A DNA stretch of 19,562 nucleotides. Source: JBJXHB01 sp046160725. Lineage in GTDB: Bacteria; Pseudomonadota; Gammaproteobacteria; Burkholderiales; Burkholderiaceae_C. Of this stretch, positions 10,201 through 16,722 are shown piece by piece; the first letter of the stretch is position 1; every line of letters starts with the position of its first letter. Position numbers and translations under genes: made by a program. Location: contig JBJXHB010000492.1 of NCBI GenBank assembly GCA_046160725.1, forward strand, positions 1 to 19,562. The letters run 5' to 3'. Under the pieces are notes generated by a model. That model ran no database searches. It saw only the letters and a list, made by a program, of their open reading frames with translations, and was not told the DNA's origin.

Positions 10201-13200
10201 TGTTGAAGCTGGGTTGCGCCAGCTGCTGGGTCAGCACATAGCCGGTGCCGTCGCTGCCGACCACGTCATCGAAGCGGTAGGCACCGCTGGCATCGGTAAC
10301 GGCGCTGCGGCTGACCGCATTGCCGCGGGCATCGGTGCCGGTGAAGGTGATGGTCACGCCGGCGATGCCGGTGTCGCCGACACGGGCGCCGTCGTTGGCC
10401 GCGTCCAGGAAGACCACGCCGCTGATCGACCCGGCGACCTCGCCGAAGTCGTTGCCGGGGCTGCCGTTGAGCGGCAGCGCGGTGATCTGGATCTCGTCCG
10501 GCGCGGCGCTGCTGCCGTTGGTGCCGGGATGGGTGGCGCCGTTGCCATAGCCGGCCGGCTGGGTCTCGCAGACGCTGTAGTTCAGGCCCACCGACGGGCC
10601 GCTGAACAGGTAGGTTCCGTCGCTGCCGGTGGGCAACGTCAGGCGCGCCGGCGCGGCGCAGGACAGGCCGTCGACCAGACGCACCAGCACGTTGCCGATG
10701 CGGCCGTCCACCGGCTGCGGGTCCATCGTGTTGCTGCGGTTGCGGTCCAGGTAGACCGTGCCACTGATGGGCGCGATCGGCAGTTCGCCGAAGGTGTAGT
10801 CGATTGCCTGCTGGCCGGCCGTCAACGCGATGGCCGAGATGACGTCGTTGACGGCGATGCTGCCGCCGGCGCTGCCGGCCCGGTCCAGCCCGTCGTTGAA
10901 ACTGCCGGAGCTGTTGGGGATGGCGCCCTCGGTCAGCGTGTAGCCGGCGCCATTGGGCGGGAACAGGCCGTCGAAACTGTACTGGCCGGAGCTGTCGGTC
11001 AGCACCACGCGGTTGACAGCGTTGCCGAAGACGTCGGTGCCGCTGAGCGTCACCGGCACCTGGAAGATGCCGGCCTCGCCGGGCTGGCGGATGCCGTCGT
11101 TGTTCTGCAGGTTGTTGGTGGGCGAATAGTCCGCGAAGACCGAGCCGCTGATCGAGGCCAGCGTCTCACCGAAGACATGCCCCGCACTGCCGGTGATGGG
11201 CAGGCTGGTGACCGCGAACTGGTTGCTGCCCACCGCGCCGTTGGCATGGCCGGTGCCGTAGCCGGCCGGTTGGGTCTGGCAGACCAGGTAGTTCTGGAAA
11301 GCGGGTACGTTGTCGAAGCGCCAGCTGCCGTCGGCCGCACTGGTGGTGGTCTGCAGCGTCGCGCCGTTGGTGCAGTCGGCGCCCTGCACCAGACGCACGG
11401 TGACATTGGCCAGCCGCACCGGCTCGTCGCCATCCAGCGCGTTGTTGCGGTTGGCATCCAGGTGCACCAGGCCGGCGATGAAGCTGAGCTGCTGCTCGCC
11501 GAAATTGAATACCGTGCCGTCCGTGCCGCTGCCCAGGTCGATGGCGGCGATGCGGTCGGTGTCGGCGACCGGCGTGTTGGCTTGCGCCGTGCAACCCGAT
11601 GCGCAGGCGGCGCCGCCGATCAGGCCGGGGTTGACGGGGCCGTTGCGCAGGCCGGCTGGCCTGGCCGGCAAGGGCTGCTCCAGCGTGTACGGCGTGAGCG
11701 GGTCCAGGTCGGCGAAGCGGTACGCACCGCTGCCGTCGGTCTGCGTGGTGGCGAGCACGGCGCCGGTGCCGGCATGCAGCAGGCGCACGGTGGCATTCGG
11801 TATCGGTGCGTCGATGCCGGCATCGCGAACGCCGTTGTAGTTGCCGTCGACATAGACGAAACCCGACAGCGACGGCCGGCGCACCTCGGGGAAGTTGTAG
11901 TTGATGCCGTCCGTGCTGCCGCCCAGCACGATGGTCGTGTAGCTGGAGTTGCCGCCGTTGCCACCGGCGGCATAGGTGCCGCCGGCACTGGGCGCGAATG
12001 GCCCGCCCGAAGGTGGGTCGATGGGTGAGTGGACATAGCCGCCGGGCTGGGTCTGGGTCAGGGTGTAGCCCGCTGGGCCGGCCGGGGAGAGGTCGCCGAA
12101 GCGGTAGTTGCCGCCACCGTCGGTGAGCGTGCTGAGGTCGACGATGTTGCCGAAGGCGTCGGTGCCGGTCAGCCGGATGGCCACGCCGGCCAGGCGGGGC
12201 TCGGCACCCGGTGCCTGCGGCGTGCCGCCATTGGGCCCCGCGCGATCACGGTCCTCGAACACCGTGCCCGCCAGCGATGCGCGGGTGACGGTGATGGTGC
12301 TGTTGGCCGAGTCGTTGCCCGGCACCGGGTCGATGCCGCCGATCTTGCCCTGGTCGGTATCGACGCTGGCGGTGTTGGTCAACTGCCCGCCGGGCGGAAA
12401 CACGTCGATGCGCGCCGGGATGGCGATGGTGGCGACGCCGCCGCTGTCGAGCGGGCCGAGCGCGCAGTCGATGCGCGTGGTGTTGAGTGTGCAGGTGCCG
12501 CCGCCGGCCGGGCTGCTGCGCGTCCAACTGACCGGGCCGGTGATGACGACGCCGGCGGGCAAGGTGTCGCTCAGGTCGGTGCGCAGCGAGTTGCCCGGGC
12601 CGTTGTTGGTGACCGTCACCGTCCAGGTGAAGGGCTGGCGAAGCGCCAGGCTGGTGGGGCTGGCGAACTTGGCCACCGCCAGGTCGATGCGTTGGCGCGC
12701 CGTGGTCTGCTCGTCGCTGCTGTCGTTGACCGGGAAGGTATCCGGCTCGTTGGCTTGGGCGGTGGCGATGTTGTTGAAGATGTCGCCGTTGGACGAGGGC
12801 TGGTCCAGCACCTCGAAGCGCAGGAACAGGTCCTTGCTCTGGTTGGGCGCGAGGTCGCCGATGGCCAGCCCGGTGGTGCTGTTGCCGGCCGGCACCTGGC
12901 AGGTGAAGGGCGGCAGGGCCTGTCCGACGCCCGAGGTGATGTTGGTCGCACTGCACAGCGACATGGCTCGGCAGGCGCTGTTGCCCTGGGCCACGGTGTC
13001 GCAGACGAAGCGCACGCGCCGGCCCGGTGGCGGGCTCATGTTCTCCAGGATGCGGACATTGGTGGCGTACGACGGCCCGTTGCTGGTGACGCGCACCCGG
13101 TAGTGCATGAAGGCGCCGTTGTTGAAGATCACCGGGTCCTCGACATCGACCTTGTTGGTCAGCAGGTCGACCGCGGCGGCGCTGACCGGCAGGGTGGCGG

Positions 13201-15730
13201 TGCGGCTGTTGTTGCCGTTGTCGCCGCCGGTCGGGCTCTCAGGCGTGGTGGTGGTAATGGATGCGGTGTTGCCGAAGCTGCGCGGCGCATTGCCGGGCTG
13301 GAAGTTCGGCCGCACGACCATCGTGACGGTCTGCGTCTCGCCATTGGCCAGGTTGCCGATGCTGCAGCTGTAGCCGGGCGCGCCGGGCGTCAGCTGCGCG
13401 CCGGTTCCGACCGAGCAGGTCGAGGCTGGCTTGGACGAGACGACGGAGATGACCGTCAGCCCGGTGTCGCCGGGTGCGAAGGCGAACAGGTCGCTGACCA
13501 CCACGCCGGCAGCCGTGCTCGGGCCGTTGTTGCGGAAGGACAGCACGTAGGTGGCGTTCTCGCCCGCCCGTACCGTGGCCGGGGTGACCGACTTGCCGGT
13601 CATCTGCACGTCCGCGATGGGGTCGATGATGACCGTGTCGCTGGCGCTGTTGTTGCCCGGATTCGGGTCGCCCTCGACGGTGTTGGACACCGTGGCGGTG
13701 TTGGTGAAGCTGCCGTCGGTGAGCGGGCGGTTGACGGTGATGGAGATGGTCACGCTCTCGCCCGGGCGCAGCTGGCCGCCGGACTGGGTGCAGGTGACCG
13801 CGGCATTGACCGACGCGCAGCTGAACACCGCGTTGCTGCCCGGCGACGCGACCGCAGTCAGCGGCCCGATGGTGGTGCGGCCGTTGATGAAGGCCGGGAC
13901 GGTGTCGCGGACCACCACGCCGGTGGCCGCGTCGGTGCCCGGGTTGGTGATGTTGCTGGCGATCACCTCATAGGTGACGCTGCCCTCGGTGGCCGAGACA
14001 CGCTTGTCGCCGCCGCTGGGGGTGGTGGTCAGCTTGCTGATCGTCAGGTCCGGGCGGATGGTCGTGGAGCTGGAGCTGGCGCTGGAGCAATCGTTGGTGG
14101 TGTTGGGGTCGCCCTCCACTGGCGGGCGGGCCGTGACGCCGGGCGCCACGCCCGGTGGCAGCGAAGAGGCCGCGCAGGCGGTGTTGGCGACGATGCCCGG
14201 GTCGGTGGCGATGGTGCGGATGGTCAGGGTGTTCAGCGCGGCGCCGACATCCAGACCGTTGGTGTTGGGGTGGTCGCACACCACGGTGTTGGCGACCACA
14301 TTGCAGGTCCAGCCGCTGCCGCTGGCACTGAGGAAGGTCTCGCCGGTCAGCACCTCGACCACGCGCAGCGGCCCGGTGGCGCGGCGCGGGCCGTTGTTGC
14401 GCACGGTGATCAGCGAGGTCAGCGTGCCGCCCTGGGCCACCGGGTTGGGCGTCTTGGTCTTGGCCAGCCGCAGGTCGGCGCCGTCCGGCAGCACCTGGAC
14501 GTTGACGCTGCCGTTGTTGTTGCCGGGCGTGGGGTCGGTGGTCGAGGCGGTGACGGACGCGGTGTTGGCATAGGTGCGTCCCGTCTGTCCGACATCCACG
14601 TTGCTGGGTGCCGTGGCGACGATGGTGATGTTGTCGGCCGCGCCGGCGGCATAGGTCGGGCGCGTGCAGGTCACCAGTTGCGCCACGTTGCCGCAGGACC
14701 AGCCCGGGCCGCCGGCCGAGACGAAGGTCCATCCGGCGGGCAGCGGGTCGGTGACCACGACATCGGTGGCGGTCGCCGGCCCGCCATTGCGCGGCTGGAT
14801 CTCGAAGGTGACGTTCTGGCCGGCCACCGCCGGCAGCGGCGAGGTCACGCGCTTCTGGGCGATGCGGATGTCCGCGCCGGGCAGCACCGTGGTGCTGGCG
14901 GTGGCGGTGTTGTTGGCACTGTTGGGGTCGGCAATGCCGCCCACCGCGGCCGGCGCGACGCTGGCGCTGTTGGTGATGGTGCCGCCCGCTGCCAGGACGG
15001 TGCCGACGATGGTCAGCGCCGGGATCGGGCCCACCGCGTGCGGCCCGTTGCGGTTGCAGGTCACCACGCCGTTGCTGTGCCCGCAGGACCAGCCATTGCC
15101 GCCGGCCGAGACGAAGCTGACCGACGGCGGCAGGTTGTCGGTAATGACCAGATGGCCGCTGGCATTGGGCCCGGCGTTGGCCGGCGTCAGCGTGTAGGTG
15201 ATGTTCGAGCCGCCCGTGACCGGGTCCGGCGTGCCGACCTTGCCCAGTGTCAGGTCCGCGCCCTGGATGACCGTGGTGCGCTGGGTCTGGATGTTGTTGC
15301 CCGGGTTGACGTCATTGCCGGCGGTCAGCGTGGCCTGGGCATCGATGACGGCCGGCCCCGGCCCGAGGGCACGGAATACGAACGACAGGTTGCGGATGTC
15401 GTTGCCCAGCGGCCCGACGTTGCCCAGGCTGCACTCGACCTGGTTGGCCACCAGGACACAAGGTGCGGTGGCGGAGACGAAGGTGGCACCGGCCGGCACC
15501 GGCACCACCACCCGCACGTTGGTGGCGGTGTCCGGCGCGTTGTTGTCGATGCGCGCGGTGTAGGTGTAGGTGCCACCGGCGGCGACCGGGTCCGGGGTGT
15601 CGTTGAAGGTCGCGATCTGCGGGTCGGCCGCCCAAGCCAGCAGCGGCAGGCCGGTGGCCAAGGCAGCGACGGCGCGGCGCAGGGCGACGCCCATGCGGCG
15701 CATGTACCCGTTGGACCTCGTGCCCGTCAC
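3770..15730 (-). CDS. Giant exported surface protein with DUF11 and SdrD-B/Cna-B-like repeats
   Basis: The protein has 3,986 residues. The signal peptide includes RRMGVALRRAVAALATG and a hydrophobic core, with cleavage near AWA at residue 34. Residues 35-1150 form eight DUF11-type repeats (NNGP, LPAGxTFVSAGGxGWSC, NTASV, PGNN motifs). Residues 1151-1283 are one SdrD-B/Cna-B-like domain, and 1284-2250 and 2251-3217 are two homologous eight-domain blocks. Each domain runs from SGxVxxDxNxxG to FGE. After these come DUF11-like segments at about 3220-3335 and 3658-3775, SdrD-like segments at about 3379-3500 and 3815-3905, and a basic tail to 3986. Several domains carry perfect 12-residue D-x-D-x-D-G-x-x-D-x-x-E loops, which suggest calcium binding. 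I chose the GTG start at 15730 because GAGGAG lies 5 nt upstream; ATG 15703 is the alternative. No LPXTG motif, autotransporter barrel, RTX repeats or type 9 domain is visible. The likely role is a long extracellular adhesin or surface fibre, by family analogy. Confidence 0.92.
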   Translation of the reverse strand: MTGTRSNGYMRRMGVALRRAVAALATGLPLLAWAADPQIATFNDTPDPVAAGGTYTYTARIDNNAPDTATNVRVVVPVPAGATFVSATAPCVLVANQVECSLGNVGPLGNDIRNLSFVFRALGPGPAVIDAQATLTAGNDVNPGNNIQTQRTTVIQGADLTLGKVGTPDPVTGGSNITYTLTPANAGPNASGHLVITDNLPPSVSFVSAGGNGWSCGHSNGVVTCNRNGPHAVGPIPALTIVGTVLAAGGTITNSASVAPAAVGGIADPNSANNTATASTTVLPGADIRIAQKRVTSPLPAVAGQNVTFEIQPRNGGPATATDVVVTDPLPAGWTFVSAGGPGWSCGNVAQLVTCTRPTYAAGAADNITIVATAPSNVDVGQTGRTYANTASVTASTTDPTPGNNNGSVNVQVLPDGADLRLAKTKTPNPVAQGGTLTSLITVRNNGPRRATGPLRVVEVLTGETFLSASGSGWTCNVVANTVVCDHPNTNGLDVGAALNTLTIRTIATDPGIVANTACAASSLPPGVAPGVTARPPVEGDPNTTNDCSSASSSSTTIRPDLTISKLTTTPSGGDKRVSATEGSVTYEVIASNITNPGTDAATGVVVRDTVPAFINGRTTIGPLTAVASPGSNAVFSCASVNAAVTCTQSGGQLRPGESVTISITVNRPLTDGSFTNTATVSNTVEGDPNPGNNSASDTVIIDPIADVQMTGKSVTPATVRAGENATYVLSFRNNGPSTAAGVVVSDLFAFAPGDTGLTVISVVSSKPASTCSVGTGAQLTPGAPGYSCSIGNLANGETQTVTMVVRPNFQPGNAPRSFGNTASITTTTPESPTGGDNGNNSRTATLPVSAAAVDLLTNKVDVEDPVIFNNGAFMHYRVRVTSNGPSYATNVRILENMSPPPGRRVRFVCDTVAQGNSACRAMSLCSATNITSGVGQALPPFTCQVPAGNSTTGLAIGDLAPNQSKDLFLRFEVLDQPSSNGDIFNNIATAQANEPDTFPVNDSSDEQTTARQRIDLAVAKFASPTSLALRQPFTWTVTVTNNGPGNSLRTDLSDTLPAGVVITGPVSWTRSSPAGGGTCTLNTTRIDCALGPLDSGGVATIAIPARIDVFPPGGQLTNTASVDTDQGKIGGIDPVPGNDSANSTITVTRASLAGTVFEDRDRAGPNGGTPQAPGAEPRLAGVAIRLTGTDAFGNIVDLSTLTDGGGNYRFGDLSPAGPAGYTLTQTQPGGYVHSPIDPPSGGPFAPSAGGTYAAGGNGGNSSYTTIVLGGSTDGINYNFPEVRRPSLSGFVYVDGNYNGVRDAGIDAPIPNATVRLLHAGTGAVLATTQTDGSGAYRFADLDPLTPYTLEQPLPARPAGLRNGPVNPGLIGGAACASGCTAQANTPVADTDRIAAIDLGSGTDGTVFNFGEQQLSFIAGLVHLDANRNNALDGDEPVRLANVTVRLVQGADCTNGATLQTTTSAADGSWRFDNVPAFQNYLVCQTQPAGYGTGHANGAVGSNQFAVTSLPITGSAGHVFGETLASISGSVFADYSPTNNLQNNDGIRQPGEAGIFQVPVTLSGTDVFGNAVNRVVLTDSSGQYSFDGLFPPNGAGYTLTEGAIPNSSGSFNDGLDRAGSAGGSIAVNDVISAIALTAGQQAIDYTFGELPIAPISGTVYLDRNRSNTMDPQPVDGRIGNVLVRLVDGLSCAAPARLTLPTGSDGTYLFSGPSVGLNYSVCETQPAGYGNGATHPGTNGSSAAPDEIQITALPLNGSPGNDFGEVAGSISGVVFLDAANDGARVGDTGIAGVTITFTGTDARGNAVSRSAVTDASGAYRFDDVVGSDGTGYVLTQQLAQPSFNSVVTLNGRSSAGSVGGNAVTPLVTPSAISAIVLGAGVGASEYNFGEILPSSIAGTVFNDANDNGVQELPADAGIAGVTLLLTGTDDLGQPVSRSVVTGSDGRYRFDGLRPGSYTVTEPVQPLSTSNGKTSAGSTGGTVTTQAVVPSVISAIALALPGTDSTGNNFAEIADSGAISGRVWLDLDNDGVIDGNESAIAGVTINLTGTDTTGRSVSRSTTTDASGNWRFDNLGPGTYTVTEPAQPGGTFNGLTVPGSTGGSATPVTVTPSVISGIPLAVGQQSVAHHFGEVPPSSIAGRVWIDTDNDGVIDPGETGIPFVTIVLTGTDLLGNPVSLQVATDASGAYSFSGLRAGTYTVTEPTQPGGTVDGRTVAGSSGGSATSPGQLPSSVSTIVLGGGAQSVDNNFGERRRPSLGGFVYVDSNYSSTREPGLDTPIAGATVRLLNAVTGALVATTTTDSNGAYGFADLDPRLVYTLEQPLPGAPANLRNGPINPGRIGGAPCTSGCAAQPNTPVANTDRIATIDLGGGQDGSDFDFGEQLTTFIAGLVHVDANRNNALDGDEAGRIANVTIRLVQGADCASGTTLQTTTSAADGTWRFDNVAALQNYLVCETQPAGYGNGHANGAGGGNVIAITNLAPGGSTGNLFGETLAAISGSVFADFSAATPGNNNNGLRDPGEAGIAGVPVTLTGTDQFGNAVNRVVATDASGNFRFDGLFPANGGGYMLTEGVIPSTAGTFNDGLDRAGSAGGSTAVNDAISAIAPVAGQQAADYLFGELPIAPISGTVYLDRNRSNSLDPQPTDGRLGGVTLRLYDGTACSGNPRLSLTSGNDGTYLFSGQSVGLSYSVCQTQPLAYANGATHPGTNGSSPVADQIVITALPLAGSPGNDFGERAASLAGFVFLDAANDGARTGDAGIGGVTVTVTGTDVAGNLVSRSATSDAGGAWRVDDLPAAGPAGYTVTEQVAQPVVNAVPTLNGRTSAGSVGGTATSPAVTPSAVGAVLLAAGADGAEYNFGEILPVGASGTVFIDANDDGLQDPNADPGIGGVVLVITGTDDLGNPVSRTVTTGPDGRWSIADLRPGIYTITQPSQPPGTSNGKTSAGSAGGTATAQDTRPSAITAINLTTPGTQATGYNFAELASSAAINGRVWLDLDNDGVIDGNETGIAGVTLELSGQDTSGRPVTRTTVTDATGQWRFDALPPGTYTVTEPAQPSGTLNGRTLAGTTGGTASAVATTPSTIAGISLAPGQESQNNHFGELPAASIGGRVWNDLDNDGVIDPGENGFAGVTIVLTGTDDLGRPVNLSVTTDANGNYSFAGLRPGSYALTQPQQPGGTVDGRTVPGSTGGSATSPGQTPSAITGIVLGPGVASVGNNFGEIGNSPDLRVAKSALQARFTVNNLGGYRITVRNAGELPTTGSYTVRDRLPAGLTLERSPTGTGWSCTGAPGASAFSCEASMVIAAGAAAAGTIDVSVRVGAAALPASPVSNMVLVEGGGEIPARAPSDADRAAFDAGNAGALPPCTDPAQHNVCRAVTPVQAAAAVSGTVWLDQGSNIALLDGGDRRLEGWGVELVDPATGQVVARTTTAADGRWRLVDQIPGVAYAVRFREPGSGVVFGYPVNGETAPGSSGALCDTAGALANGTASSCVDRGQQPQLTVVLRAGEELPQQSLPVIPSGVVYDSGSRRPVPGSVVTLAPQGACPGFAPASHVLGGGLGGYTVNGTAISMTVGSEGLYQFQFTSSAPASCTFAISVAPPPGYGFQSLLIPPATGTLTPPGGVNDTFRVQPQPAAPSAAVGPGTVYHLSLAGGSAVAAVVHNHLPLDPEAPAGLTLRKTGDKALAEIGDTVRYTIEVQLTSGRRPVQVSIVDRLPAGFTFVPGTAVVDGSTRLADPAGAPGPRLIFNLGPMGSGNRIVLQYRARVGVGAQQGDGINIAQGHGCGVSAGCVGPDGRPLAIAASTNEGRHRVRVTGGVFTTDACFAGKIFVDCNGNHVQDREELGIPGVRLVLTDGTTLVSDSEGKYSMCGLPPRSHALRVDPHTLPQGSRLTTTSNRNLGDAGSLWLDLKNGELHRADFAEGSCSNRVLDQVKARRGQGEVRAPETERPRGPALQFESKAHGRDRQTTPPQGTDSARQPLPKPRDTGASDARR
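3790..3793 (-). promoter_or_regulatory. Ribosome binding site deciding the barrel gene start
   Basis: GGAG on the minus strand lies 6 nt before the ATG at 3783, inside the last codons of the giant gene. No comparable motif precedes the ATG at 3756. This supports a start that overlaps the giant gene's stop by 14 nt and implies translational coupling. Confidence 0.55.
6080..8980 (-). repeat. Tandem duplicated eight-domain block, copy B
   Basis: This block encodes residues 2251-3217 (967 residues, eight SdrD-B/Cna-B-like domains of roughly 110-130 residues). It opens with RRPSLGGFVYVD and ends at NNFGEI. Writing it in ten-residue rows against copy A keeps every motif in the same column to the last FGE, with an offset of exactly 967. 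Hand-counted identity is roughly 70 percent. Domains 2 and 4 carry cysteine pairs (C2420/C2451 and C2658/C2688), and domain 1 has C2343/C2347. Confidence 0.93.
8981..11881 (-). repeat. Tandem duplicated eight-domain block, copy A
   Basis: This block encodes residues 1284-2250. It opens with RRPSLSGFVYVD and ends at NNFGER, directly joined to copy B. The order of domain types is: CxxxC type, cysteine-pair type, TEG type, cysteine-pair type, then four TQQ/TEPxQP types ending with two domains that carry DxDNDGVIDxxE loops. The same order is repeated in copy B. Cysteines 1376, 1380, 1453, 1484, 1691 and 1721 all recur in copy B at plus 967. Confidence 0.93.
12281..15628 (-). repeat. Array of eight DUF11-type repeats
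   Basis: Approximate residue limits are 35-155, 158-283, 286-414, 418-558, 560-703, 706-850, 852-1012 and 1014-1150. Each has a start like ADLxLxKxxxPDPVxxGxxxTY, a middle with NNGPxxAT...VxDxLPAG, a cysteine pair, and an end like TNTASVxxxxxDPxPGNN. The units differ clearly from one another, so they are old. The fourth and fifth are separated by a Ser/Thr-rich linker (residues 549-557), and the seventh is longer, with extra cysteines. Confidence 0.85.
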
Positions 15731-15864
15731 GCCCGCTCCTCGATTTCGTCAGCCGCGTCCTGCCGATGGTCGGCCGGGCTCGTCGGCCCGCAGCGTGCTG
15801 GGTCAATCCCTGTCTGCGGCGCCGATGCTAGCGGAGCCCCGGCTGCCGGCACCCATACGCCGGG
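15731..15864 (-). other. 134-nt gap upstream of the giant gene; weak promoter signals only
   Basis: This is the only sizeable non-coding stretch. On the minus strand it holds TTGACC (15806-15801), which resembles a -35 box, but no good -10 box lies 16-18 nt downstream. A TAGCAT hexamer occurs upstream of it. A 5-bp stem with a 6-nt loop (15775-15790) has no T-run and is not a convincing terminator. Both a dedicated promoter and read-through from the recJ unit remain possible. Confidence 0.35.
15736..15741 (-). promoter_or_regulatory. Strong ribosome binding site for the giant gene
   Basis: GAGGAG on the minus strand lies 5 nt before the GTG at 15730. It is the strongest such site in this gap and is the reason for choosing the GTG over the ATG at 15703, which has only a GAGG 12 nt away. 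Confidence 0.7.
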
Positions 15865-16722
15865 CTAGGTCGGTGTCGAGATGCAGCCGTTCGGCCACAG
15901 GGTGGGCCATAGGGCTGGGAGGTCTTCCGGCAGGGGTGGTCCGGCACCGAGGTCCCAACGGCTTTCGCCCGGGGCATGGAAGTCGCTGCCGCCGCTGGCC
16001 CGCAACCCGAACTCCCGGGCCAGCGCCGCCACGCGGGCCTGGTCGCGCTCGGTGTGCGAGGCGCTGACCACCTCGACCGCCACACCGCCATGGCCGACGA
16101 ACTCGGTGAACAGCGCGAACTCCTCGTTGGGTGTCAGGCGATAGCGCGCCGGGTGGGCGATGGCCGCCTTCCCCCCGGCACCGCGGATCCAGCGCAGCGC
16201 ATCGCCCAGGCTGGCCCAGCGGTGGGTCACAAACCCGGGTTTCCCCTCAGTCAGGTAGCGCCTGAACACCGAATTGGTATCGCTGCAGATGCCACGCTCG
16301 ACCAACCAGCGCGCAAAGTGCGTGCGCGACACCGACTCCGGCTGGCCGGCATGGGCCATGGCGCCATCGAAGGCGCCCTGGATGCCGACCCGGGCCAGGC
16401 CATCGGCCATCTCGCGGGCGCGTTCGATGCGCCCGGCCCGGGTCCGGGACAGGCCGTTGACGAGGTCGGGGTCGGCCGGGTCGATACCCAGGCCCAGGAT
16501 GTGCACCGTTTCGCCGGCGAAGCTGACCGAAATCTCCACCCCGGGCACAAAGGCCAGGCCCAGGTCGCCGGCGGCGCTGGCGGCCTCGGCGAGTCCACCG
16601 AGCTGGTCGTGGTCGGTCATGGCCCACAGCGCCACGCCGTTGCGGTGGGCGCGCTGCGCGAGCGCCGCCGGGCTCAGCGCGCCGTCGCTGTGGGTCGAGT
16701 GGCTGTGCAGGTCGGTGATCAC
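15865..16722 (-). CDS. rnm: 3',5'-nucleoside bisphosphate phosphatase / RNase AM-type PHP protein
   Basis: The product has 285 residues, near the usual length of about 280-295. It is a cytoplasmic metal-dependent PHP-fold enzyme. The family removes the 3'-phosphate from 3',5'-bisphosphorylated nucleotides such as pAp (shown for the Chromobacterium enzyme). In E. coli it also acts as a 5'-3' exoribonuclease (YciV/RNase AM). Visible metal-site residues are H6 and H8 (DLHSHST), D13, D37/H38 (MTDHD), E63 (PGVEIS), H74 (ETVHILGLGID), H135 (SRTHFAR), H190 (AIAHPARY), and D247/H249 (GGSDFHAPGE). All expected motifs are present, so it looks active. The GTG start at 16722 overlaps the upstream stop as GTGA. 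No separate ribosome site is evident, so translation probably depends on reinitiation. The frame stays open further upstream but lies inside the preceding gene. Confidence 0.93.
   Translation of the reverse strand: MITDLHSHSTHSDGALSPAALAQRAHRNGVALWAMTDHDQLGGLAEAASAAGDLGLAFVPGVEISVSFAGETVHILGLGIDPADPDLVNGLSRTRAGRIERAREMADGLARVGIQGAFDGAMAHAGQPESVSRTHFARWLVERGICSDTNSVFRRYLTEGKPGFVTHRWASLGDALRWIRGAGGKAAIAHPARYRLTPNEEFALFTEFVGHGGVAVEVVSASHTERDQARVAALAREFGLRASGGSDFHAPGESRWDLGAGPPLPEDLPALWPTLWPNGCISTPT

Noticed and set aside
6080..11881. Possible CRISPR or non-coding satellite, because of the many repeats.
   Set aside because: The repeat unit is 2,901 nt, in frame and coding throughout, with domain-like subrepeats of 110-130 residues. 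There are no short identical repeats with unique spacers.
15775..15790. Hairpin in the gap between the PHP gene and the giant gene as a terminator.
   Set aside because: The stem has only 5 bp, the loop is 6 nt and no T-run follows on either strand. In DNA this GC-rich such stems are expected by chance.
331..15868. Very long plus-strand open frames (for example 331-3957, 2990-5767, 6230-12028 and 12029-15868).
   Set aside because: They lie antisense to the repeat and barrel genes, which have signal peptides and clear domains. Their translations are Ala/Arg/Gly/Gln-rich with no recognisable motif. Strong GC bias removes stop codons on the opposite strand, and the repeats extend the effect.
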